A stretch of 64,000 nt of DNA from the NCBI RefSeq assembly GCF_018294505.1, contig NC_057804.1:248481099-248545098 (forward strand). Direction: 5' to 3'. A program made the position numbers and the translations under genes. Under the pieces are notes generated by a model. The model ran no database searches. It had not been told where the DNA came from and saw only the letters and a program-made list of their open reading frames with translations. This document shows, piece by piece, positions 10,590 to 20,790 of this stretch; position 1 is the first letter of the stretch, and each line of letters opens with the position of its first letter. The DNA comes from Triticum aestivum (taxonomy: Eukaryota > Streptophyta > Magnoliopsida > Poales > Poaceae).

Positions 10590-11400
10590 GGAAATACAAG
10601 TTTCTCATAAACTTTGTATAAACCCAAAATCTTTGATCATCTCATCAAAGCGTACATTCCAACTTTGAGATGCTTATTCCAGTCCTTAGAAGGATCGCTG
10701 GAGCCAGCATACCTTTTAGCATCCTTAGGATCGACAAAAACTTTCTGATTGTATCACATACAACCTTTCCTTACGAAGACTGGTAAGGAAACTCGTTTTG
10801 ACATCCATCTGCCAGATTTTATAAATGCAGCTAATGCTAACATGATTCAGACGGACTTAAGCATCGCTACGGATGAGAAAATCTCATCGTAGTCAACTCC
10901 TTGAACTTGTGAAAAACTCTTCGCCACAAGTCGAGCTTCATAGATGGTGACATTACCGTCCACGTCCGTCTTCTTCTTAAAGATCCATTTATCTCAATGG
11001 CTTGCCGATCATTGGGCAAGTCCACCAAAGTCCATGCTTTGTTCTGATACATGGATCCTATCTCGGATTTCATGGCTTCTAACCATTTGTCGAAATTTGG
11101 GTCCACCATCGCTTCTCCATAGCTCGTAGGTTCATTATTGTCTAGCAACATGACCTTCAAGACATGATTACCGTACCACTCTGAAGCAGTACGCATCCTT
11201 GTCACCCTACGAGGTACGGTAGTGACTTGATCCAAAACTTCATGATCACTATCATAAGCTTCTACTTCAATTGGTGTAGGCGCCATAGGAGCAACTTCCT
11301 GTGCCCTGCTACACACTTGTTGAAGTGACGGTTCAATAACCTCATCAAGTCTCCACCATCCTCCCACTCAATTCTTTGAGACAAACTTTTCTCGAGAAAG
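10590..11400 (-). pseudogene. Copia reverse transcriptase N-terminal fragment
   Basis: The open segment 10867-11367 reads, on the minus strand, RRVTRMRTASEWYG (linker), then EAMVDPNFDKWLEAMKSEI, MYQNKAWTLVDLPND and a degraded KWIFKKKTD-like region. These are hallmarks of the start of the Copia reverse transcriptase domain. The YVDD catalytic region is not present because the element is truncated. Further down (10590-10860) the text still resembles the domain in broken frames. Confidence 0.8.
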
Positions 11401-11559
11401 GCCCCGATTCAAGAAACAATCCCTATTGCTTTCGGATCTGAATTAGGAGGTATACCCAACTGTTTTGGGTGTCCTATGAAGATGCATTTTATCCGCTTTG
11501 GGTTCGAGCTTATCAACCTGAAACTTTTTCACATGAGCGTCGCAGCCCCAAACTTTTAA

Positions 11560-12600
11560 GAAATGACAACTTAGGTTTCTCCAAACCATAGTTCAAACGG
11601 TGTCGTCTCAACGGAATTACGTGGTGCCCTATTAAAGTGAGTGCGGTTGTCTGTAATGCCTAACCCATGAACAATAGTGGTAATTCGATAAGAGACATCA
11701 TGGTACGCACCATATCCAATAGGGTGCAACTATGATGTTCGGACACACCATCACACTATGGTGTTCCAGGCGGTATTAATTGTGAAACAATTTCCACAAT
11801 GTCTTAATTGCGTGCCAAAGCTCGTAACTCAGATACTCATCTCTATGATCATATCATAGACATTTTATCCTCTTGTCACAATGATCTTCAACTTCACTCT
11901 AAAATTACTTGAATCATTCAATAATTCAGACTTGTGTTTCATCAAGTAAATATACTCAACATCTACTCGAATCATCTGTGAAGTAAGAACATAACGATAT
12001 TCACTGCATGCCTCAGCACTCATTGGACTGCACACATCAAAATGTGTTACTTCCAACAAGTTGCTATCTTGTTCCATCTTACTGAAAACAAGGCTTTTCA
12101 GTCATCTTGCCCATGTGGTATGATTTGCATATCTCAAGTGATTCAAAATAAAGTGAGTCCAAACGATCCATCTGCATGGAGTTTCTTCATGCGTATACAC
12201 CAATAGACATGGTTCGCATGTCTCAAACTTTTCAAAAACGAGTGAGTCCAAAGATCCATCAACATGGAGCTTCTTCATGTGTTTTATACCAATATGACTT
12301 ACATGGCAGTGCCACAAGTAAGTGGTACTATCATTACTATCTTATATCTTTTGGCATGAAAATGTGTATCACTACGATCGAGATTCAATAAACCATTCCT
12401 TTAGGTGCAAGACCATTGAAGGTATTATTCAAATAAATAGAGTAACCATTATTCTCCTTAAATGAATAACCGTATTGCGATAGACATAATCCAATCATGT
12501 CTATGATCAACGCAAACACCAAATGACAATTATTCAGGTTTAATACTAATCTTGATGGTAGAGGGAGCGTGTGATGTTTGATCACATCAAACTTGGAAAC
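11560..12600 (-). pseudogene. Copia integrase and gag-pre-integrase remnant
   Basis: Minus-strand fragments include 12385-12585 (LNLNNCHLV...YSFKENNGYSIYLNN), 12102-12317 (WHCHVSHIGIKHMKKLH, FETCEPCL: the gag-pre-integrase zinc-binding region, where an LGH-type motif is altered to VSH) and 11865-12077 (FDVCSPMSAEACSEYRYVLT...YIYLMKHKSE: integrase core). The aspartate of the first catalytic position is kept as FDVC. Stops, frame changes and an internal duplication make it dead. Confidence 0.8.
12118..12295 (-). repeat. 89-bp tandem duplication inside the Copia pol remnant
   Basis: The stretch containing gtgagtccaaa, gatccatc and catggagtttcttcatg is present twice with period 89 bp (landmarks at 12155 and 12244) and has diverged by several substitutions. 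It duplicates the gag-pre-integrase zinc-finger region. Confidence 0.75.
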
Positions 12601-13400
12601 ACTTCCAACACATATCGTCAGCTCACCTTTAGCTAGTCTCCGTTTATTCCGTAGCTCTTTTATTTAGAGTTACTAACACTTAGCAACCGAACCGGTATCT
12701 TAATACCCTGGTGCTACTAGGAGTACTAGTAAAGTGCACATTAACATAATGTATAGCCAATATACTTCTATCGACCTTGCCAGCCTTCTCATCTACCAAG
12801 TATCTAGGGTAATTCTGCTCCAGTGGCTGTTCCCCTTATTACAGAAGCACTTAGTCTCAGGTTTGGGTTCAACCTTGGGTTTCTTCACTAGAGCAGCAAC
12901 TGATTTGCCGTTTCATGAAGTATCCCTTCTTGCCCTTGCCCTTCTTGAAACTAGTGGTTTCACCAACCATCAACAATTGATGCTCCTTCTTGATTTCTAC
13001 TTTCGCAGTGTTCAAACATCGCGAATACCTCAAGGATCATCATATCTATCCCTGATATGTTATAGTTCATCACGAAGCTCTAGCAGCTTGGTGGCAATGA
13101 CTTTGGAGAAACATCACTATCTCATCTGGAAGATCAACTCCCACTCGATTCAAGTGATTGTTGCACTCAGACAATCTGAGCACAAGCTCAACGATTGAGC
13201 TTGTCTCCCTTAGTTTGCAGGCTAAGAAAATCGTCGGAGGTCTTATACCTCTTGACGTGGGCACGAGCCTGAAATCCCAATTTCATCCCTCGAAACATCT
13301 CATATGTTCCGCGACGTTTCGAAAACGTCTTTGGTGCCTCAACTCTAAACCGTTTAACTGAACTATCATGTAGTTATCAAAACGTGTATGTTCGATGTTC
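12600..13400 (-). pseudogene. Copia gag remnant
   Basis: Minus-strand text around 13070-13264 reads PTSRGIRPPTIFLACKL and, further on, ECNNHLNRVGVDLPDEIVMFLQS, matching the corresponding gag part in the second Copia copy at 25640-25900. Frames are broken throughout; no zinc knuckle survives in one frame. Confidence 0.6.
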
Positions 13401-14791
13401 GCAACATCCACAGACGACGTTTGGGGTTCTGCACACTGAGCGGTGCATTAAGGACATAAGCTTTCTACTGATCGCATAATCGCTACTGTCAACTTTCAAC
13501 TATATTTTCTCTAGGAACATATCTAAAATAGTAGAACTAAAGTGCGAGCTATGACATAATTTGCAAAGGGCTTTTGACTATGTTCAGGATAATTAAGTTC
13601 ATCTAATGAACTCCCACTCAGATAGACATCCCTCTAGCCATCTAAGTGATTACATGATCCGAGTCAACTAGGCCGTGTCCGATCATCACGTGAGACGGAC
13701 TAGTCATCATCGGTGAACATCTTCATGTTGATCGTATCTACTATATGACTCATGCTCGACCTTTCGGTCTCTTGTGTTCCGAGGCCATGTCTGTACATGC
13801 TAGGCTCGTCAAGTCAACCTAAGTGTTTCGCGTGTGTAAATCTGGCTTACACCCGTTGTATGTGAACATAAGAATCTATCACACCCGATCATCACATGGT
13901 GCTTCGAAACGATGAACTTTCGCAACGGTGCACAGTTAGGGGGAACACTTTCTTGAAATTTTAATGAGGGATCATCTTATTTACTACCGTCGTTCTAAGC
14001 AAATAAGATGCATAAACATGATAAACATCACATGCAATCAAAAAGTGACATGATATGGCCAAAATCATTTTGCTCCTTTTGATCTTCATCTTCAGGGCTC
14101 CATGATCATCATCGTCACTGACATGACACCATGATCTCCATCATCGTGTCTCCATGAAGTTGTCTCGCCAACTTATTACCTCTACTACTATGGCTACCGG
14201 TTAGCAATAAAGTAAACTAATTACATGGCGTTGTTCAATGACACGCAGGTCATACAATAAATAAAGACAACTCCTATGGCTCCTTCCGGTTGTCATACTC
14301 ATCAACATGCAAGTCATGATTCCTATTACAAGAACATGATCAATCTCATACATCACATATCATTCATCACATTCTTCTTGGCCATATCACATCACATAGC
14401 ATACCCTGCAAAAACAAGTTAGACGTCCTCTAATTGTTGTTTGCATGTTTTACGTGGCTGCTATGGGTTTCTAGCAAGAATGTTTCTTACCTACGCAAAA
14501 CCACAACGTGATATGCCAATTGCTATTTACCCTTCATAAGGACCCTTTTCATCGAATCTGTTCCGACTAAAGTGGGAGAGACTGGCACCCGCTAGCCACC
14601 TTATGCACCAAGTGCATGTCAGTCGGTGGAACCTGTCTCACGTAAGTGTACGTGTAAGGTCGGTCCGGGCCGCTTCATCCCACAATACCGTCGAAACAAT
14701 ATTGGACTAGTAACGGTAAGCATATTGAACAAAATCAACGCCCACAACTACTTTGTGTTCTACTCGTGCAAAGAATCTACGCAATAGACCT
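13400..14791 (-). other. Long 5' untranslated leader of the Angela-type element
   Basis: No coding signal is visible. The block parallels 25920-27403 in the second Angela copy (for example the phrase near 14410, acaagttagacgtcctct, recurs at 27030). It lies between gag and the primer site and is typical of the family. Confidence 0.65.
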
Positions 14792-14805
14792 AGCTCATGA
14801 TGCCA
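14792..14805 (-). other. Primer-binding site, initiator tRNA-Met type (degenerate)
   Basis: On the minus strand it reads TGGCATCATGAGCT, a variant of TGGTATCAGAGCC with a substitution and an inserted base, directly beside the LTR end. Confidence 0.65.
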
Positions 14806-14806
14806 C

Positions 14807-16552
14807 TGTTGGGGAACGTAGCAGAAATTCAAAATTTTCCTACGAGTCACCAAGATCTATCTATGGAGAGACTAGCAACGAGGGGAAGGAGAGTGCATCT
14901 ACATACCCTTGTAGATCGCTAAGCGGAAGCGTTCAAGTGAACGGGGTTGAAGGAGTCGTACTCGTCGTGATCCAAATCACCGGATATCCTAGTGCCGAAC
15001 GGACGACACCTCCGCGTTCAACACACGTGCAGCCCGGTGATGTCTCCCATGCCTTGATCCAGAAAGGAGAGAGGGAGAGGTTGGGGAATACTCCGTCCAG
15101 CAGCAGCACGACGACATGGTGGTGGTGGAGGAGCGTGGCAATCCTGCAGGGCTTCGCCAAGCACCGCGGGAGAGGAGGAGGACTTGGGAGAGAGGAAGGG
15201 CTGCGCCAGAACCTGGGTCAAGCTCCCATGCGCCTCCCCACTATATATAGGGATGGAGGGGGATGGTTTCTTGCCCTCCAAGTCCATTGGGGCGTCGGCA
15301 AAGGTGGGAGGAAAGAAATCCCATCATTTCCTTCCCCACCGATTGTTATCCCCCCTTTTTAGGGATCTTGATCTTATCCCTTCGGGATATGATCTTATTC
15401 CTTCTAAGGGGGGATCTTGGTGCACCTTGACCAGGGGTGTGGGGCCTTTCCCCCACTACCCACGTTGATGTGGGTCCCCCCATGCAGGTGGGCCCCACTC
15501 CGGAACCTTCTAGAACCTTTCCGGTACAATACCGAAAAATTTCGAACATTTTCCGGTGGCCAAAATAGGACTTCCCATATATAAATCTTTACCTCCGGAC
15601 CATTCCAGAACTCCTCGTGACATCCGGGATCTCATCCGGGACTCCGAACAACATTCGGTAACCACATACAAACTTCCTTTATAACCCTAGCGTCATTGAA
15701 CCTTAAGTGTGTAGACCCTACGGGTTCGGGAACCATGCAGAATGACCGAGATGTTCTCCGGTCAATAACCAACAGCGGGATCTGGATACCCATGTTGGCT
15801 CCCACATGTTCCATGATGATCTCATTGGATGAACCACGAGGTCAAGGACTCAATCAACCCGTATACAATTCCCTTTGTCCAGTGGTATTATACTTGCCCG
15901 AGATTCGATCGTCGGTATGCCGATACCTTGTTCAATCTCGTTACCGGCAAGTCTCTTTACTCGTTCCGTAACACATCATCCCACGATCAACTCTTTGATC
16001 ACATTGTGCACATTATGATGATGACCTACCGAGTGGGCCCAGAGATACCTCTCCGTTTACACGGAGTGACAAATCCCAGTCTCAATTCGTGCCAACCCAA
16101 CAGACACTTTCGGAGATACCTGTAGTGCACCTTATAGCCACCCAGTTACGTTGCGACGTTTGGTACACCCAAAGCATTCCTACGGTATCCAGGAGTTGCA
16201 CAATCTCATGGTCTAAGGAAATGATACTTGACATTAGAAAAGCTTTAGCATATGAACTACACGATCTTTGTGCTAGGCTTAGGATTGGGTATTGTCCATC
16301 ACATCATTCTCCTAATGATGTGATCCTGTTATCAACGACATCCAATGTCCATGGTCAGGAAACTGTGACCATCTATTGATCAACGAGCTAGTCAATTAGA
16401 GGCTTACTAGGGACATGGTGTTGTCTATGTACCCACACATGTATCTGAATTTCCTTTCAATACAATTATAGCATGGATAATAAACGATTATCATGAACAA
16501 GGAAATATAATAATAACTAATTTATTATTGCCTCTAGGGCATATTTCCAACA
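14807..16552 (-). repeat. 5' LTR of the first Angela-type element
   Basis: The plus strand reads tgttggggaacgtagcag at the left and ends gggcatatttccaaca at 16552. On the minus strand it is therefore TGTTGGAAATATGCCC...CCCCAACA, 1746 bp. A TATA-like ctatatatag lies at 15241-15250 in minus orientation. A near-perfect hairpin (gatcttatccc/gggatatgatc) is at 15370-15394. The flanking 16553-16557 is gggtt. Confidence 0.9.
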
Positions 16553-17845
16553 GGGTTGGCATAGGTCAAGATTAAGATTTGTCACTCCGTGTTTCAGAGA
16601 GGTGTCTCTGGGCCCTCTCGGTAATACTCATCACTATAAGCCTTGCAAGCATTGTGACTAATGAGTTAGTTGCGGGATGAAGAATTACAGAACGAGTAAA
16701 GGGACTTGCCGGTAATGAGATTGAACTAGGTATTGAGATACCGACGATCGAATCTCAGGCAAGTAACATACCGATGACAAAGGGAACAACGTATGTTGTT
16801 ATGCGGTTTGACCGATAAAGATCTTCGTAGAATATGTAGGAACCAATATGAGCATCCAGGTTCCGCTATTGGTTATTGACCTGAGATGTGTCTCGGTCAT
16901 GTCTACATAGTTCTCGAACCCGTAGGGTCCGCACGCTTAACGTTCAATGACGATTTGTATTATGAGTTCTGTGATTTGATGACCGAAGTTTGTTCGGAGT
17001 CCCGGATGAGATCACGGACATGACGAGGAGTCTCGAAATGGTCGAGACATAAAGATACATATATTGTAAGGTTGCCTTTGGAAATCGGAATGGTTTCGAG
17101 TGGTTCGGGCATTTTTCGGAGTACCGGGAGGTTACCGGAACCCCCCGGGAGAAGTTATGGGCCTTATGGGTCATAAGAGGGAAGCACACCAGCCCAGAAG
17201 GGGCTGGTGCGCCACCCCCTTGGGCAGGAGGCCGAATTGGACTTGGGAAGGGGGCGCCACCCCCCTTTCCTTCTCCTACTCCCTCTCCCTCTCCTTTTCC
17301 CCCTCCGGTAGAAGGAAAAAAGGTGGGGCCGAATCCTACTAGGACTGGAGTCCTAGTAGGACTCCCCTCTCCCTGGCGCGCCCCTTGTTGCTCGGCCTCC
17401 TCCTCCCCTCCTTTATATACGGGTGCAGGGGGCACCCCAAAGGCACAACAGACAATCTCTTAGCCGTGTGCGGTGCCCCCCTCCACAGTTTCACACCTCG
17501 GTCATATCATCATAGTGCTTAGGCGAAGCCTTGCGACAGTAACTTCATCATCACCGTCACCACACTATTGTGCTAACGGAACTCTCCCTTGGACTCAGCT
17601 GGATCTAGAGTTCGAGGGACGTCACCGAGATGAACGTGTGTAGATCGCGGAGGTTCCATGCATTCGGTACTTGATCGGTTGGATCGCGAAGACGTTCGAC
17701 TACATCAACCGTGTTATTGAAATGCTTCTGCTTTCGGTCTACAAGGGTACGTGGACACATTCTCCCCTCTCGTTGCTATGCATCACATAGATAGATCTTG
17801 CATGATCGTAGGATTTTTTTTTTGAAATTACCGCGTTCCCAACAT
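16553..17845 (+). repeat. Angela-type LTR, 5' truncated, opposite orientation
   Basis: This plus-strand LTR lacks its first several hundred bases: it starts at gggttggcataggtc, inside the LTR, right where the first Angela LTR ends, and finishes ...ttaccgcgttcccaaca at 17845. It includes a TATA-like ctttatatac (17411-17420) and a perfect 13-bp palindrome (17334-17361). Its text is closer to the LTR at 27418-29170 than to 14807-16552. It sits against the 3' half of an Athila-like LTR. Confidence 0.85.
17334..17361 (+). promoter_or_regulatory. Perfect palindrome in the LTR promoter region
   Basis: tcctactaggact and agtcctagtagga are exact reverse complements separated by gg. The site lies 50-80 bp before the TATA-like box. 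The partner LTR has the same arms at 27898-27925 with a different spacer (ct). Confidence 0.8.
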
Positions 17846-18345
17846 ATACAATGATCATTTCCTAGATATTGTCATGATTATTTGAACTTCTATCAATTGC
17901 CTAACAGTAATTATTTTCCCACCGTATGCTATTTTTCTCGAGAGAAGCCACTAGTGAAACCTACGGCCCCCGGGTCTCTTTTCATCATATTTGCCTTTGC
18001 GATCTATTTTCTCTTGCATTTATTTTCAGATCTATTAAACCAAAAATACAAAAATACCTTGCTGCAATTTATTGGTTCCGCGATCTATTTATCCTATCTA
18101 CCACTTTTACCTCACGTTATTTGCCTATCTTGAGGCGCCGTACCCGAAAGGGATTGACAAACCCTTTAACACGTCGGGTTGCGAGTATTTGTTATTTGTG
18201 TGCAGGTGTTGTTTACATGGTGTGAGGAGGTTCTACTACTGGTTCGATAACCTTGGTCTCATCACTGAGGGAAATACCTACCGTCGCTATACTGCATCAT
18301 CCCTTCCTCTTTGGGGAAATACCGACGTAATTCTAGCAGACATCA
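17846..18345 (+). repeat. 3' part of an Athila-like LTR, split by a Copia insertion
   Basis: It begins tatacaatgatcattt, which in the intact relative (around 2862) follows gatgcctata, and ends gacatca at 18345. Directly after it is GAAGT (18346-18350). Its missing 5' part is best matched by 29171-30251, which is on the opposite strand. Confidence 0.75.
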
Positions 18346-18513
18346 GAAGTATTATTGTTTTTATGTCAATATCAAACTTTTGTTTTGAATCTTATGGATC
18401 TGAACATTCATGCCACAATGAAGAAAATTACATGGATAAATATGTTAGGTAGCATTCCAATCAAAAATTCTGTTTTTATCAGAGGACGAGCATGAATTAA
18501 GCTTGGGGATGCT
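18346..18513 (+). other. Short 3' internal segment with polypurine tract
   Basis: It starts gaagtattattg and ends with the tract aagcttggggatgc (18499-18512) plus t before the LTR at 18514. It parallels the reverse complement of 57966-58145 in element B. It is the remainder of the internal region of the element whose 3' LTR follows. Confidence 0.75.
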
Positions 18514-20120
18514 TGATACGTCTCCAACGTATCTATAATTTTTGATTGTTCCATGCTATTATATTATCTATTTTGGATGTTTTATATGCATTACTATGCT
18601 ATTTTATATTATTTTTGGGACTAACATATTGACCTAGAGCCCAGTGCCAGTTTTTTCCTTGTTTTTGAGCTTCACAAAAAAGGAATACCAAACGGAGTCC
18701 AAACGGAATAAAACTTCACGATGATTTTTCTTGGACCAGAAGACACCCAAGAGACTTGGAGTTCAAGTCAAAAGAGCCATGAGGCGGCGACAAGGGTGGA
18801 GGGTGCGCCCGGGGGGTAGGGCGTGCCCCCTACCTTGTGGGCCCCTCGGTGACCCCCTGACCTAGATCTTCCTCCTATATATTCACATATATTCCTAAAC
18901 CACCAGAAGCATCCACGAAAACACTTTTCCGCCGCTGCAACCTTCTGTTCCCGTGAGATCCCATATTGGGGCCTTTTCCGGCATCCTACCAGAGGGGGAT
19001 TCGATCATGGAGGGCATCTACATCAGCTCTATTGCCCTTCCGATGAAGCGTGAGTAGTCCACTTCAAACCTACGGGTCCATAGCTAGTAGCTAGATGGCT
19101 TCTTCTCTCTCTTTGATTCTCAATACCATGTTCTCCTCGATGTTCTTGGAGATCTATCCGATGTAATACTCTTTTGCGGTGTGTTTGTCGAGATCCGATG
19201 AATTGTGGATTTATGATCAGCTTATCTATGGATATTATTTGAATCTCCTCTGAATTCTTATATGCATGATTTGGTATCTTTGTATTTCTCTTCGAATTAT
19301 CGGTTTGGTTTGGCCAACTAGATTGGTATTTCTGGCAATGGGAGAGGTGCTTAGCTTTGGGTTCAATCTTGCATGATTTCACCCAGTGACAAAGTAGGGG
19401 TAGCGAGACACGTATTGCATTGTTGCCATCGAGGATAAAAAGATGGGGTTTTCATCATATTGCTTGAGTTAATTCCTCTACATCATGTCATCTTACTTAA
19501 TGCATTACTCTGTTCTTATGAACTTAATACTCTAGATGCAGGGAGGAGTCGATCGATGTGTGGAGTAATAGTAGTAGATGCATAATCGTTTCGGTCTACT
19601 TGACACAGACATGATGCATATATTGCATAATCATTGCCTTGTATATCGTCATAACTTTGTGCTTTTCTATCAATTGCTCGATAGTAATTTTTTCACATAC
19701 CGTATTATTTTCCTTCAAGGGAGAAGCCTCTAGTGAAGCCTATGGCCCCCGGGTCTATTTTCCATCATATTAGTTTATGATATACTATTTTCCATCATAT
19801 TAGTTTCTGATCTACTATGTTGCAATCTTTTATTTTCAGATCTATAAACCAAAAAACCCAAAAGTATTTGATCTTTTGTTTAGTTCTATTTATCTATTAT
19901 TATCAGACCTCACTTTTGCAAGTGACCGTGAAGGGATTGACAACCCCTTTATCGTGTTGGGTGCAAGTGTTTGATTTTTTGTGCAGGTATTGGTGATTTG
20001 CGCGTTCTTCTCCTACTGGATTGATACCTTGGTTCTTAACTGAGGAAATACTTATCTCTACTGTGCTGCATCACCCTTTCCTCTTCAAGGGAAAAACCAA
20101 CGCAAGCTCAAGAAGTAGCA
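18514..20120 (+). repeat. 3' LTR, Athila-like
   Basis: It begins tgatacgtctccaacgtatc directly after a polypurine tract and ends ...gctcaagaagtagca, about 1607 bp. It contains the ctagatggcttcttctctctc block (19090-19110). No primer site follows, so it is a 3' rather than a 5' LTR. Confidence 0.8.
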
Positions 20121-20790
20121 ACACTCATGACATATATATGGAGCAAAAGTTTTAGTCATACACATAGAAAGATAGGGGCTTATAGTATTGCCTCCCAATT
20201 TATTTACCTCAAGGGTAATGTCAACAATAGTAACTCATGATTACTCATATCCAACTGGATAAATGTGCCTAGATCTTTCCTCGCCACATGATGCTTGCAA
20301 AGTGAAAAATGATAAAGGAATAGATAAGAACACTATTGACTCTTACATAGAAAACAAATACAAAAAAGTAAAAGATAGGCCCTTCGTAGAGGGAAGTAGA
20401 GGTTGTCATGTGCTTTTTATTTTTGGATGTTCAAACTCTTAATGTAAAGGAATGCCACTTTATAGTGCCCCTTGTGATAGCAACATTTATTATGCAATCT
20501 GTCACTTTTATTTATTTACCATCACAAGATTGTACAAAGCTTATTTTCCCTTACAATAAAAGATCATACAAATTTAGGTGCAATTTTTATTGCTTTATGC
20601 ACCGATGAGAACTTATTTGAAGGATCTTATTCAATCCATAGGTAGATATAGTGGACTCCCATGACATGAAACTGGGTTTAAGGGTTTTGGATGCAGTAGT
20701 ATCTCTAATCGGTGCGGATTTTTGGCTAGCAAAGATATTGAGAAAACACCACAAGTTGGAGGATCCATTACAATATAACTCATACACCAG
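20121..20790 (-). other. Inverted fragment of Athila-like 3' internal sequence
   Basis: The plus strand here matches the reverse complement of roughly 53430-54000 in element A (compare gataggcccttcgtagaggg at 20372 with ccctctgcgaagggcctatc at 53757). It stops at 20790, where the Tat-type gene text begins. It is inverted relative to the LTR just to its left, marking a rearrangement. No coding region. Confidence 0.7.

Larger units (their letters stand above)
10558..16552 (-). mobile_element. Angela/BARE/WIS-type Copia element, 3' truncated
   Basis: On the minus strand the order is 5' LTR (16552 down to 14807), primer site, long leader, gag, gag-pre-integrase, integrase, and the start of reverse transcriptase. 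This gag-PR-IN-RT order is that of Ty1/copia. Most of the reverse transcriptase, RNase H and the 3' LTR are missing, cut at the foldback junction near 10557. Coding parts are riddled with stops. The LTR termini TGTTGGAAATATGCCC and CCCCAACA match the abundant Angela/BARE/WIS group of Triticeae. Confidence 0.85.

Noticed and set aside
14766..15362. 198-codon open frame
   Set aside because: It lies antisense across the Angela LTR and primer site; LTR text explains it.
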